Of a DNA stretch of 64,000 nucleotides, positions 29,565 to 36,960 are shown piece after piece. A program made the translations under genes and the position numbers. The notes under the pieces are model-generated. The model saw only the letters and a list, made by a program, of their open reading frames with translations. It was not told where the DNA came from and searched no databases. Positions within the stretch are counted from its first letter, which is position 1; each line of letters begins with the position of its first letter. The stretch comes from Mycobacterium gordonae (GTDB lineage: Bacteria; Actinomycetota; Actinomycetes; Mycobacteriales; Mycobacteriaceae): contig NZ_CP070973.1 in NCBI RefSeq assembly GCF_017086405.1, forward strand, positions 5,426,739-5,490,738, given 5' to 3'.

Positions 29565-30307
29565 GTGACTTCGGCGTTGGCCACCGAGGGCCAACGCGCC
29601 AGGACTTCCAGCACCCGGGCGTGGGATCGCTCGATGTGGCCACGGATGAGTTCAGCGGCGCCGTCGGCGTCCCTGCGAACCATCGCGTCGCCGATGTCGT
29701 CCAGGTCGTCGACCCTGCGGCCGAGGTCGAGCAATTCGGATTCGATGACGAGCGTCCAGACCCGCATCACCTCGCCGATGATCTGGCGTTGGGCGGCCAT
29801 GAGATACCTGTTGCCGGTGGCCTCCGCGAGGAGGTCGAAGAACTGGCTGATGGCCTCCACATTCCCGAGCACCAGCTTGCGGGTGTCCTCATCGTGGCGT
29901 CTGGTGACCTGCGCAAACTTCGTTGCCAGCAGGCGGGCTCGGTCGAACTGGTCATCACTGGCGCCGGCGATACCGCGCCGGACGAGTTCGGGTCCGACCA
30001 CGGCCCAGAATTCGAACAGCTCGTTGACCGACTGGATGGTCAGGGGGGTGACCTGATAGCCCTTGCGAGGGATGGTCCGCACCAATCCCTCGTGGTCCAG
30101 ACGGGTCAGCGCGTCGCGGATCGGTGAGACACCGATTCCCAGTTGGGAGGCCAAGCCCCGCTCGGTCAGTCGCTCGCCCGGGCCGAGTCGGCAGCCCACG
30201 ATATCGGCCCGGAGCCGGCGATACGCCGCTTCCCCGAGCGGCAATTCGACGTCGGCTGGCTCGGGCACAGTGGTTCTGTCCTTCAGCGATCCGGAGGGTG
30301 CGAACAT
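29561..30307 (-). CDS. GntR-family (FadR/FCD) transcriptional regulator
   Basis: A 248-residue DNA-binding regulator. Residues about 22-90 are a GntR winged helix: LGEAAYRRLRADIV, LTERGLASQLGIGVSPIRDA and RTIPRKGYQVTPL. Residues about 95-235 form an all-helical FCD ligand-binding domain (FEFWAVVGPELVRRG, then conserved His/Asp/Glu positions such as RRHDEDTRK and HIERSHARVLE). The gene is 92 bp downstream of the carboxymuconolactone-decarboxylase gene on the same strand, so it probably belongs to the same transcript and autoregulates it. Palindromes upstream of the first gene (31854-31891) are candidate operators. The ligand is probably an organic acid, by family analogy only. Start ATG 30307. 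Confidence 0.87.
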   Translation of the reverse strand: MFAPSGSLKDRTTVPEPADVELPLGEAAYRRLRADIVGCRLGPGERLTERGLASQLGIGVSPIRDALTRLDHEGLVRTIPRKGYQVTPLTIQSVNELFEFWAVVGPELVRRGIAGASDDQFDRARLLATKFAQVTRRHDEDTRKLVLGNVEAISQFFDLLAEATGNRYLMAAQRQIIGEVMRVWTLVIESELLDLGRRVDDLDDIGDAMVRRDADGAAELIRGHIERSHARVLEVLARWPSVANAEVT

Positions 30308-30399
30308 GCAAGTTTGTCATGACCCAGCGGCCGGGACGTGCCGGCAGGTCGCGTCGCCGGATTCGACTGAGACCTCCGGTGTCCGGCGGTGCAAGAGAT

Positions 30400-30840
30400 C
30401 TACGTGGCGGTGGTGACCGGCAACAGGTCGCGGTAGGCGAAGACGTTCCTGGCGACACCGATCGCGTTGAGCGCCTTGGGCATTCCGCAGTAGACCGCGG
30501 CGTGACGGATGGCGTCGACGATCTCGGTCGGCGTCAAACCGACATTCAGGGCGATGCTGAGGTGCATCTCCAGCTGCGATTCACATCCACCCAGCGCGGT
30601 CAGGATCCCGATCGTGACCAGTTGCCGCTGCGGCGGGGTCAAGCATGTCGTTGCGTACACGTCGCCACACCCGTGCGCGACGACATCCTCTGCCAGTGCG
30701 GGCGCGATGTCGGCCAGCCCGTCATAGCAGGCCTGGCCAGCTCCCGCGATCCCGCTGATCTTGTCCAGGACCTCTGCGCCTCGCTCGAATCGAGCGCGCC
30801 GGACCTGCTCGGTCAGCAGTGTGTCGACGTCGTTGCTCAT
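30400..30840 (-). CDS. Carboxymuconolactone decarboxylase family protein
   Basis: A 146-residue all-helical cytoplasmic protein of the CMD/AhpD superfamily. The core LTPPQRQLVTIGILTALGG and EMHLSIALNVGLTPTEIVDA matches gamma-carboxymuconolactone decarboxylase-type proteins, including the conserved His of EMHL. There is no CxxC pair, so it lacks the AhpD peroxidase active site and should not be called AhpD. Cysteines are scattered singly (Cys58, Cys65 and others). Its ATG overlaps the stop of the metallo-beta-lactamase-fold gene by four bases, indicating translational coupling. A GntR regulator follows. The set suggests degradation or detoxification of a ring-containing or lactone substrate, but no substrate can be assigned. 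Confidence 0.85.
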   Translation of the reverse strand: MSNDVDTLLTEQVRRARFERGAEVLDKISGIAGAGQACYDGLADIAPALAEDVVAHGCGDVYATTCLTPPQRQLVTIGILTALGGCESQLEMHLSIALNVGLTPTEIVDAIRHAAVYCGMPKALNAIGVARNVFAYRDLLPVTTAT

Positions 30841-31829
30841 GAGTAACTCCGCATGAGTTCGGCGATCTGCTTGGCGATCGACGCGAACGTTTCGGGCAGG
30901 GTTTGATAGGGGACCTTCGAGTCCCGTTCGTGGTAGATCGCGGCGATGATGGTCGGAAGCGTCGGGACGACGTCAGGGTAGTCGTTCACATCGATGTGAG
31001 CTGCGGCTTCGTCGACAGGTATGCCGCGGTCGAAGAGCGTATAGGCCTCTTCATGCAGGTACGACCAGAACGCTCTGTTTCGGTCCAGGGCAGCGTTGAT
31101 GCCGTCCCCGCACAGCACCGGCCCGTGACCGGCGACGATGACCTTTGCATCGAACGCGCGAATCCTGTCGAGTGCGGTGATCCAGTTGGCGATCGAACCC
31201 GACCAGACGATCTTGACGATGTTGTGCGTCAGCAGGTCGCCGGCGAACAGCACCCCGTGCTCGGGGATGAACGCGATCGCATCGCCGACCGTGTGAGCGG
31301 GTCCCAACTCGTGCAGCTCGACTTCGAGCTCGCCCACGCGGAGCGAGCGTTCGCCGGAAAAAGTGACATCTGCCGGTCGGACCTGTATCGGGTGGAAGTC
31401 AAACGGCTTGGCGAGTCCCATCGCCGCCAGCGGATGCAGCGGTGAGTCAGGGTGCTGGCTGTCGTCGAACAACGAGGCGGTCAGGTCTGCCTGATCTTGC
31501 GTCATCAACGCGCTCGCCGCCCCGGTAGCCACGATCTCGGCATCGTCGGGGAACAGCTGGTTGCCGAAAATGTGGTCGCCGTCGCTATGGGTGTTGAACA
31601 CGTATCTCACCGGTGCAGACGCGGTCACCGGGGTGATCGCGTCGACCATCTCCTGGGCGTGCGTGAGGTCGTAGAGCGTGTCGATCACCAGGGTCTCGTC
31701 CTTGCTGGTGATTAAGCCTGCATTCGACAACCCAAAGGCGTCGCTGCCGGATTGAAACGTGTAGAGCCCGCCGCCGAGATCGAGTAGTCCCTTCTGGAAG
31801 GGATAGCGGCTTTCACTCAGTCCGGTCAT
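30837..31829 (-). CDS. MBL-fold metallohydrolase
   Basis: A 330-residue metallo-beta-lactamase-fold hydrolase, cytoplasmic (no signal peptide). The metal-binding loop is NTHSDGDHIFGN, i.e. His-x-Asp-x-Asp-His, in which the usual middle His of HxHxDH is Asp; this variant recurs in a subset of MBL-fold proteins. Later ligands are ELGPAHTVGDA (His near residue 183) and VIVAGHGPVLCGDG (His near 240). I prefer ATG 31829 (MTGLSESRYPF), eight bases after a GGGGAG ribosome site; GTG 31838 is an alternative three codons upstream. It is the first gene of a coupled set with the CMD-family protein and GntR regulator. A lactonase or thioesterase-like activity is plausible but unproven. Confidence 0.87.
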   Translation of the reverse strand: MTGLSESRYPFQKGLLDLGGGLYTFQSGSDAFGLSNAGLITSKDETLVIDTLYDLTHAQEMVDAITPVTASAPVRYVFNTHSDGDHIFGNQLFPDDAEIVATGAASALMTQDQADLTASLFDDSQHPDSPLHPLAAMGLAKPFDFHPIQVRPADVTFSGERSLRVGELEVELHELGPAHTVGDAIAFIPEHGVLFAGDLLTHNIVKIVWSGSIANWITALDRIRAFDAKVIVAGHGPVLCGDGINAALDRNRAFWSYLHEEAYTLFDRGIPVDEAAAHIDVNDYPDVVPTLPTIIAAIYHERDSKVPYQTLPETFASIAKQIAELMRSYS

Positions 31830-31853
31830 GGCGTCCACTCCCCGTCGATAACC

Positions 31854-31891
31854 TGTGATATTTCACAAAGCTATTACTGATGTTTCAGTAA
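31854..31891 (-). promoter_or_regulatory. Two adjacent palindromes before MBL/CMD/GntR operon
   Basis: In an AT-rich patch upstream of the MBL-fold gene lie TGTGATATTTCACA (31854-31867, perfect 5-bp arms) and TTACTGATGTTTCAGTAA (31874-31891, perfect 7-bp arms with a 4-bp centre). Their centres are 22 bp apart, about two helical turns. They are strong operator candidates; the GntR protein encoded in the operon is the obvious binder. The first resembles a CRP half-site pair but its 4-bp spacer is shorter than the CRP consensus. Confidence 0.6.
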
Positions 31892-31925
31892 GGCAATAGT
31901 GAAGTTCCAGGTCCCGCCTCAGCGA

Positions 31926-32780
31926 TCAGCGTCCCAGCGGGTGCTCCCCCAGCCATCCGTCGGCCACCACCTGCGGGTCGGCACCGGCGGCCACGCGACG
32001 GCGCATGTCGGCCAGTGCGGCGGTGTCCAAGACCCCGGCGATCTCATTGACCGCCAACAACTGTCGGATGGACAGCGCGTTGCGTCGGTACAGCGGCACC
32101 ACATTCTCCGCCTGAATCAGCGAGTTCTTGCTGCCGTCGGCTAATGCGATCAGGTCCGGCGGAATGCCCGGGTCGGCCGAGGTGGCCCACGCCGCGGTTA
32201 ACCGACCCGCTCGCAGCGCGGCGAACATCGTTGCGTCGTCGGTGAATTCGCGTGGTGCGGGCAACCTGCAGGCAGCTACCGTCGCCGGGACCGCATGCCC
32301 GGTCACCACACCGACCAACAGGCCCGCACAATGCCCCGGTAGCTGACTCAGATCGTTGCCGCCCCACGCCGCGGCGGTCGCCGGCGTGACGATCAGCGTC
32401 GGTTTGTCCTCGGCCGCAGTGGCGTAATCGCCCGCGGCCACGCCCTCGGGCAGGGCGGCGTTCATCGCCTGATACACCTGCTTGTCGGACAACTCCGGGG
32501 CACCGGGTTGCAACTGCCGCAACACCCGACCCGTGTACCCGGGAACGACCGTGAACGCCCCGGCGTCCAACTTGGCCATGGGGTCCGCGGCCGTCTCGGC
32601 GTGCGAGGGGAAACCGTACGACCGCAATGCCGAAACATAAAGCGCCGCAAGCACCTTGGCGTCAACGTTCGAGGTAGATCCGACCACCAGATCCGGCTGC
32701 CGGTGACCGTGGTGACCCGAGCAGCCGGTAACGATCAGCACCAGGCCGAGCAGCAGCGCGGCCAGCCTGCTGATGCTCAC
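31926..32780 (-). CDS. lpqZ: Lipoprotein LpqZ, glycine-betaine-type substrate-binding protein
   Basis: A 284-residue secreted lipoprotein with signal peptide SRLAALLLGLVLIVTGC; the lipobox VTGC puts the mature N-terminus at Cys20. The rest is an OpuAC/ProX-like periplasmic binding fold: DLVVGSTSNVDAKVLAALYV, then VVPGYTGRVLRQL and LIVTPATAAAWG. A glycine-betaine, choline or related ligand is expected from the family, but no permease or ATPase genes are adjacent. GTG 32780 overlaps the stop of the malic-enzyme gene by four bases, so the pair is translationally coupled. In M. tuberculosis lpqZ (Rv1244) is also near mdh, but not next to a malic enzyme as far as I recall. Confidence 0.9.
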   Translation of the reverse strand: MSISRLAALLLGLVLIVTGCSGHHGHRQPDLVVGSTSNVDAKVLAALYVSALRSYGFPSHAETAADPMAKLDAGAFTVVPGYTGRVLRQLQPGAPELSDKQVYQAMNAALPEGVAAGDYATAAEDKPTLIVTPATAAAWGGNDLSQLPGHCAGLLVGVVTGHAVPATVAACRLPAPREFTDDATMFAALRAGRLTAAWATSADPGIPPDLIALADGSKNSLIQAENVVPLYRRNALSIRQLLAVNEIAGVLDTAALADMRRRVAAGADPQVVADGWLGEHPLGR

Positions 32781-33988
32781 ACCCAGTTGGAGTCTTCTGC
32801 GGCCAGCGCCACCGCGGTGGCCACGGCCTCACCGACGCGCCGGTCCAAAGGACTCGGCACGATCCGGTCTGCCGCGAGGTCTTCGCTGGCGATCGAAAAG
32901 ATCGCTTCGGCCGCCGCCACCATCATCTTCTCGGTGATCCGGCGCGCGCCGACGTCCAGGGCACCCCGGAAAATTCCCGGGAAGGCCAGCACGTTGTTGA
33001 TCTGATTTGGGAAGTCACTGCGTCCGGTGGCCACGATCGCCGCGTACTTGGCAGCGACGTCGGGATGGATTTCGGGATCGGGATTGGACAGTGCGAACAC
33101 GATCCCGTCGGGCGCCATGGTCGCGATCAACTCTTCGGGGACCAACCCGCCCGACACCCCGAGAAAGACGTCGGCGCCGTCGAGTGCCTCGACCAATCCA
33201 CCGGTGCGCCCGGCCGGGTTGGTGCGGCAGGCCAGTTCGTTCTTGACGCTGTTCATGTCGTCGCGTCCGCGGTGCACGATGCCCCGCGAGTCCAGCACCG
33301 TAATGTCCGAAACACCGCTGGCAAGAAGAAGATTGGTGCACGCGACGCCGGCCGCTCCGGCACCGGAGACCACCACCCGCAGCGCGGCCATGTCCCGGCC
33401 CAGCACCTTGGCGGCGCCCATCAGCGCCGCCAGCGACACCACCGCAGTGCCGTGCTGGTCGTCGTGCATCACCGGGCAGTCCAGCGCCTCGATGACACGC
33501 CGCTCGATCTCGAAGCAACGCGGCGCCGAGATGTCCTCGAGGTTGACGGCTCCGAACGTCGGCCGCAGCCGCACCAGGGTTTCGACGATCTCGTCGGGAT
33601 CCTTGGTGTCCAGCACGATCGGGATGGCGTTCAGCCCGCCGTACTCCTTGAACAGCGCGCACTTGCCTTCCATCACCGGCAGCGAGGCGGCCGGCCCGAT
33701 GTCGCCCAGGCCGAGCACCGCGGTGCCGTCGCTGACCACGGCGACCAGTCGGCTGGCCCAGGTGTAGCGGCCGGCCAGGGTGCGGTCGGTGGCGATCGCG
33801 CGACTGACCTGCGCCACACCGGGGGTGTAGGCGATCGACAGCGCACGTTTGGTGTCCAGCGGCGCCGTCAGGCCTACTGACAGCTTGCCGCCCAAATGTG
33901 CCTCGAAGATTTCCTCGTCAGCGATGACGACCTGCGGGCCTTGCTCGGGAAGGCTTTTCACCATGTCAAGCGTTTCGGACACGGCCAT
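32777..33988 (-). CDS. NAD(P)-dependent malic enzyme
   Basis: A 403-residue malic enzyme: malate + NAD(P)+ to pyruvate + CO2 + NAD(P)H, in the cytoplasm. Seen: N-terminal malic domain with AYTPGVAQVSRAI (catalytic Tyr) and VSDGTAVLGLGDIGP, metal-binding MEGKCALFKEYGG and MHDDQHGTA, then the Rossmann domain VVVSGAGAAGVAC and ALSNPDPEIHPD. At about 400 residues it belongs to the small bacterial class and is distinct from the roughly 548-residue Mez (Rv2332) of M. tuberculosis. It follows mdh by 42 bp and overlaps lpqZ by four bases, so mdh, malic enzyme and lpqZ probably form one operon. Cofactor preference cannot be decided from sequence alone. Confidence 0.94.
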   Translation of the reverse strand: MAVSETLDMVKSLPEQGPQVVIADEEIFEAHLGGKLSVGLTAPLDTKRALSIAYTPGVAQVSRAIATDRTLAGRYTWASRLVAVVSDGTAVLGLGDIGPAASLPVMEGKCALFKEYGGLNAIPIVLDTKDPDEIVETLVRLRPTFGAVNLEDISAPRCFEIERRVIEALDCPVMHDDQHGTAVVSLAALMGAAKVLGRDMAALRVVVSGAGAAGVACTNLLLASGVSDITVLDSRGIVHRGRDDMNSVKNELACRTNPAGRTGGLVEALDGADVFLGVSGGLVPEELIATMAPDGIVFALSNPDPEIHPDVAAKYAAIVATGRSDFPNQINNVLAFPGIFRGALDVGARRITEKMMVAAAEAIFSIASEDLAADRIVPSPLDRRVGEAVATAVALAAEDSNWV

Positions 33989-34030
33989 CAGGGTACTGCG
34001 CGGCCCCTGATGGCCCTAATCGCGAGATCG

Positions 34031-35020
34031 CTAGATCAGCTTGAGCTCGGTCACGGCGTTGCGCTCGTCGACCAGCTCCGCGGTGGACTTGTCGATCCGG
34101 GCCCGGGAGAAGTCGTCGATCTCCAGGCCCTGCACGATCGACCAGTCGCCGTCCTTGGTGGTCACCGGGAACGACGAGACGATCCCCTCCGGCACACCGT
34201 AGGAACCGTCGGAATAGACGGCCATCGAAACCCAGTCACCGTCCGGGCTGCCTAGCAGCCAGGAACGAGCCGCATCGACGGTGGCCGACGCGGCCGATGC
34301 CGCCGACGACGCGCCGCGGGCGTCGATGATGGCCGCTCCGCGCTTGGCGACGGTCGGGATGAAGTCGTTCTCGATCCAGTCCTGGTCGTTGACCACCTCG
34401 GCGGCGTTCTTGCCGCCGACCTCGGCATGGAAGATGTCCGGGTACTGGGTGGCCGAGTGGTTACCCCAGATCGTCATCTTCTTGATGTCGGTGACCTTGG
34501 CCCCAGTCTTGCGGGCCAGCTGGGAGATCGCCCGGTTGTGGTCCAGGCGGGTCAGCGCGGAGAACCGCTCCTTCGGGATGTCGGGGGCGTTGCTCAGCGC
34601 GATCAGCGCGTTGGTGTTGGCTGGGTTCCCGGTCACACCGATGCGTACGTCGTCGGCGGCGACCGAGTTCAGCGCCTTGCCCTGGGCGGTGAAAATGGCG
34701 CCGTTGGCCTCCAGCAGGTCACCGCGCTCCATGCCCGGCCCGCGCGGCCGCGCGCCGACCAGCAGAGCCAGGTTGACGCCGTCGAAGATCTTGTTGGCGT
34801 CGGCGCCGATCTCCACGCCGGCCAGCAGCGGGAACGCGCAGTCATCGAGTTCCATCACCACGCCCTCGAGCGCTTTGAGCGCCGGCTCGATCTCGAGTAG
34901 GCGCAGCTCGATCGGACGGTCCGGGCCGAGCAGCGAGCCGCTGGCCAGGCGGAACAACAGGCTGTAGCCGATCTGCCCGGCCGCACCGGTGACGGCGACC
35001 TTGAGAGGACTTGCGCTCAC
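34031..35020 (-). CDS. mdh: Malate dehydrogenase
   Basis: A 329-residue cytoplasmic malate dehydrogenase interconverting malate and oxaloacetate with NAD(H). Seen: Rossmann motif VTGAAGQIGYSLLF (residues 9-22), the substrate-binding mobile loop GARPRGPGMERGDLLEAN, the VTGNPANTNALI motif, the catalytic Arg in LTRLDHNRAI, and IWGNHSATQYPD carrying the catalytic His. It has the length of the actinobacterial MDH family. It starts at GTG 35020 with an AAAGGAG ribosome site upstream. It heads the probable mdh-malic enzyme-lpqZ operon and is divergent from corA. Highly conserved; no oddities. Confidence 0.97.
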   Translation of the reverse strand: MSASPLKVAVTGAAGQIGYSLLFRLASGSLLGPDRPIELRLLEIEPALKALEGVVMELDDCAFPLLAGVEIGADANKIFDGVNLALLVGARPRGPGMERGDLLEANGAIFTAQGKALNSVAADDVRIGVTGNPANTNALIALSNAPDIPKERFSALTRLDHNRAISQLARKTGAKVTDIKKMTIWGNHSATQYPDIFHAEVGGKNAAEVVNDQDWIENDFIPTVAKRGAAIIDARGASSAASAASATVDAARSWLLGSPDGDWVSMAVYSDGSYGVPEGIVSSFPVTTKDGDWSIVQGLEIDDFSRARIDKSTAELVDERNAVTELKLI

Positions 35021-35207
35021 GTCGGTTCTGCTCCTTTGGGTAAGACGGGTTCGCGTCGAAACTAGCGCACCGCCGCCGCTGGGACATCGGCGGTCTCTGC
35101 CGCGGCGGGGAATTGGCTCCTGAGCACACCGTTACGTCCCTTTTTGTTGCCCCGGGGCGCGTAGCATGACCACGGCCCGCAGACCGGCGCTGCGATTGGA
35201 GGTGGAC

Positions 35208-36308
35208 GTGTTCCCAGGGTTTGACGCACTACCCGAAGCTCTTCGACCCGTCGCTCGTACCCGTCAGCAGCACATACATCCGGTCGCCAATCCGCCGGTC
35301 CAGACGTTGGTCGACTGCGGCGTCTACGTCGACGGACATCGACTGCCCGGCAAGCTCACCCCCGCCGAGGCGCTCGCCAAGGTCCGAGACATTCAGCGCG
35401 GCGGCCAGGAGGCATTCGCCTGGATAGGGCTGCACGAACCCGGAGAAGCGCAGATGCAGGAGGTGGCCGACGCCTACGGCCTGCACCCGTTGGCCGTGGA
35501 GGACGCCGTGGTCGCCCACCAGCGCCCCAAACTGGAGCGCTACGACGACTCGCTGTTCCTGGTGCTCAAGACCGTCAACTACGTCCCGCACGAGTCGGTG
35601 GCGCGGGCCCGTGAGATCGTCGAGACCGGCGAGATCATGATCTTCGTCGGCACTGACTTCGTCGTCACCGTCCGCCACGGCGAGCATGGCGGACTGCACG
35701 AGGTCCGCAAGCGGATGGACTGCGCCCCCGATCACTTGCGTCTGGGCCCGTACGCGGTGATGCATGCGATCGCCGACTATGTCGTCGACCACTACCTCGG
35801 TGTCACCAGCCTGATGGAAGACGACGTGGACGCCATCGAGGTGGTCGCCTTCGCTCCCGGAAAGAAGATCGACGTCGAGCCGATCTATCTGCTCAAGCGC
35901 GAGGTGGTGGAATTGCGCCGGTGTGTGGCGCCGCTCTCGGGCGCGTTCCAGCGCATGCAGATCGAGAACAAGGATCTGATCAACAAGGAAGTGCGCCGCT
36001 ACCTGCGCGACGTCGCCGACCACCAGACCCAGGCCGCGGAGCAGATCGCCAGCTACGACGACATGCTCAATTCACTGGTGCAGGCCGCGCTGGCTCGCGT
36101 GGGCATGCAGCAGAACATGGACATGCGCAAGATCTCGGCCTGGGCCGGTATCATCGCGGTGCCCACCATGGTGGCCGGAATCTACGGCATGAACTTCCAT
36201 TTCATGCCGGAGCTGGACTCCAAGTGGGGCTACCCCTCGGTCATCACCGCCATGGTGGTCATCTGTATCGCCCTCTACTTCAGTTTCCGCCGGCGCGACT
36301 GGCTCTAG
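35208..36308 (+). CDS. corA: CorA Mg2+/Co2+ transporter
   Basis: A 366-residue CorA-type divalent-cation channel of the inner membrane, the same length as M. tuberculosis CorA (Rv1239c). The long cytoplasmic N-terminal funnel domain occupies residues 1-300 (AFAWIGLHEPGEAQMQEV, HPLAVEDAVVAHQRPK, then the stalk helix). Two transmembrane helices follow near the C-terminus, the first ending in the signature GMN motif (GIYGMNFHFMPEL), and the protein ends in the basic tail RRRDWL. I start at GTG 35208 (VFPGFDALPEA), five bases after a perfect GGAGG; ATG 35166 would add 14 residues without family support. The gene is alone on its strand between mdh and the sug operon. Confidence 0.95.
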   Translation: MFPGFDALPEALRPVARTRQQHIHPVANPPVQTLVDCGVYVDGHRLPGKLTPAEALAKVRDIQRGGQEAFAWIGLHEPGEAQMQEVADAYGLHPLAVEDAVVAHQRPKLERYDDSLFLVLKTVNYVPHESVARAREIVETGEIMIFVGTDFVVTVRHGEHGGLHEVRKRMDCAPDHLRLGPYAVMHAIADYVVDHYLGVTSLMEDDVDAIEVVAFAPGKKIDVEPIYLLKREVVELRRCVAPLSGAFQRMQIENKDLINKEVRRYLRDVADHQTQAAEQIASYDDMLNSLVQAALARVGMQQNMDMRKISAWAGIIAVPTMVAGIYGMNFHFMPELDSKWGYPSVITAMVVICIALYFSFRRRDWL

Positions 36309-36390
36309 GCGCTCCGCACCCATTCGAGTGTGCAATCTGCGACGCGGCATCGGCGTAGCTGCGTCGTGGAACTCGCGGTCGGCCAGGCCC

Positions 36391-36960
36391 TCACCGAGGC
36401 TGCGCGGCAGGCCGGTCGGGGTCCAGCACGTCCACACAGTCGCTGCGCCACGCCTCCCGCATGGCTTCAGCGCCCTTGAGCCGCACCCAGGCCGCTTCAT
36501 TTGCGGTAATGGGCGTCGCGGACAGGAACTGCACCGGCTCCCGCGGCGGATCGAGCGGCAGATCGGGAATGTCGCTGCGGCCCAACAGCACCGCCGTGAA
36601 TGGGGCCCGTGACCACAACGGCGAGCCGAGATCGATCAACGCATCGGGCACCAATACCAGTCCGTCCACCGCCGGCGTGGCGGCCAGAATCGCTATGGTG
36701 CGCACCAGTCCTTTGATCGGACCGGGATCACGAAGGGCCAGCACCACTTCGGCGCGCGGCCCGCGCAGATGGTCGGCAACCAGCTCGGTCGGGTCGGTCA
36801 TCGGATACCGAGAGCAACCCAGCGACGCATAGTGCACCACGGGCTGATCCCGGAACCGCAACACCTCAATGGGTTCGGCACCGAGAAATGTCACGCTCGC
36901 CGAGTCGGGCTCGGTGCCGAAGTGGCCGCGCAGCTGCGCCCGCACGCGATCGAGAATCAC
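36391..36960 (-). CDS. Suppressor-of-fused (SUFU)-domain protein
   Basis: A 189-residue cytoplasmic protein with the bacterial SUFU-like fold, last gene of the sug operon. Seen: RVRAQLRGHFGTEPDSA, VVHYASLGCSRYP, LRGPRAEVVLALRDP and the C-terminal LSATPITANEAAWVRLKG typical of SUFU-domain proteins. Its GTG start overlaps the sugC stop by four bases, so it is coupled to the trehalose importer ATPase. I do not recall this gene between sugC and corA in M. tuberculosis, where those two are adjacent. Bacterial SUFU proteins are often immunity-like; here a role with the ABC importer is only a guess from context. Converges on corA. Confidence 0.75.
   Translation of the reverse strand: MILDRVRAQLRGHFGTEPDSASVTFLGAEPIEVLRFRDQPVVHYASLGCSRYPMTDPTELVADHLRGPRAEVVLALRDPGPIKGLVRTIAILAATPAVDGLVLVPDALIDLGSPLWSRAPFTAVLLGRSDIPDLPLDPPREPVQFLSATPITANEAAWVRLKGAEAMREAWRSDCVDVLDPDRPAAQPR

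Noticed and set aside
30400..30840. AhpD alkylhydroperoxidase
   Set aside because: The CxxC active-site pair is missing, so only the carboxymuconolactone-decarboxylase family name is used.
31854..31867. CRP (Rv3676) binding site
   Set aside because: TGTGA/TCACA half-sites are present but the spacer is 4 bp, not 6; kept only as a generic palindrome.
32777..33988. Calling the malic enzyme Mez (Rv2332 orthologue)
   Set aside because: It is 403 residues and of the small bacterial class, whereas Mez is much larger; no mez symbol is assigned.
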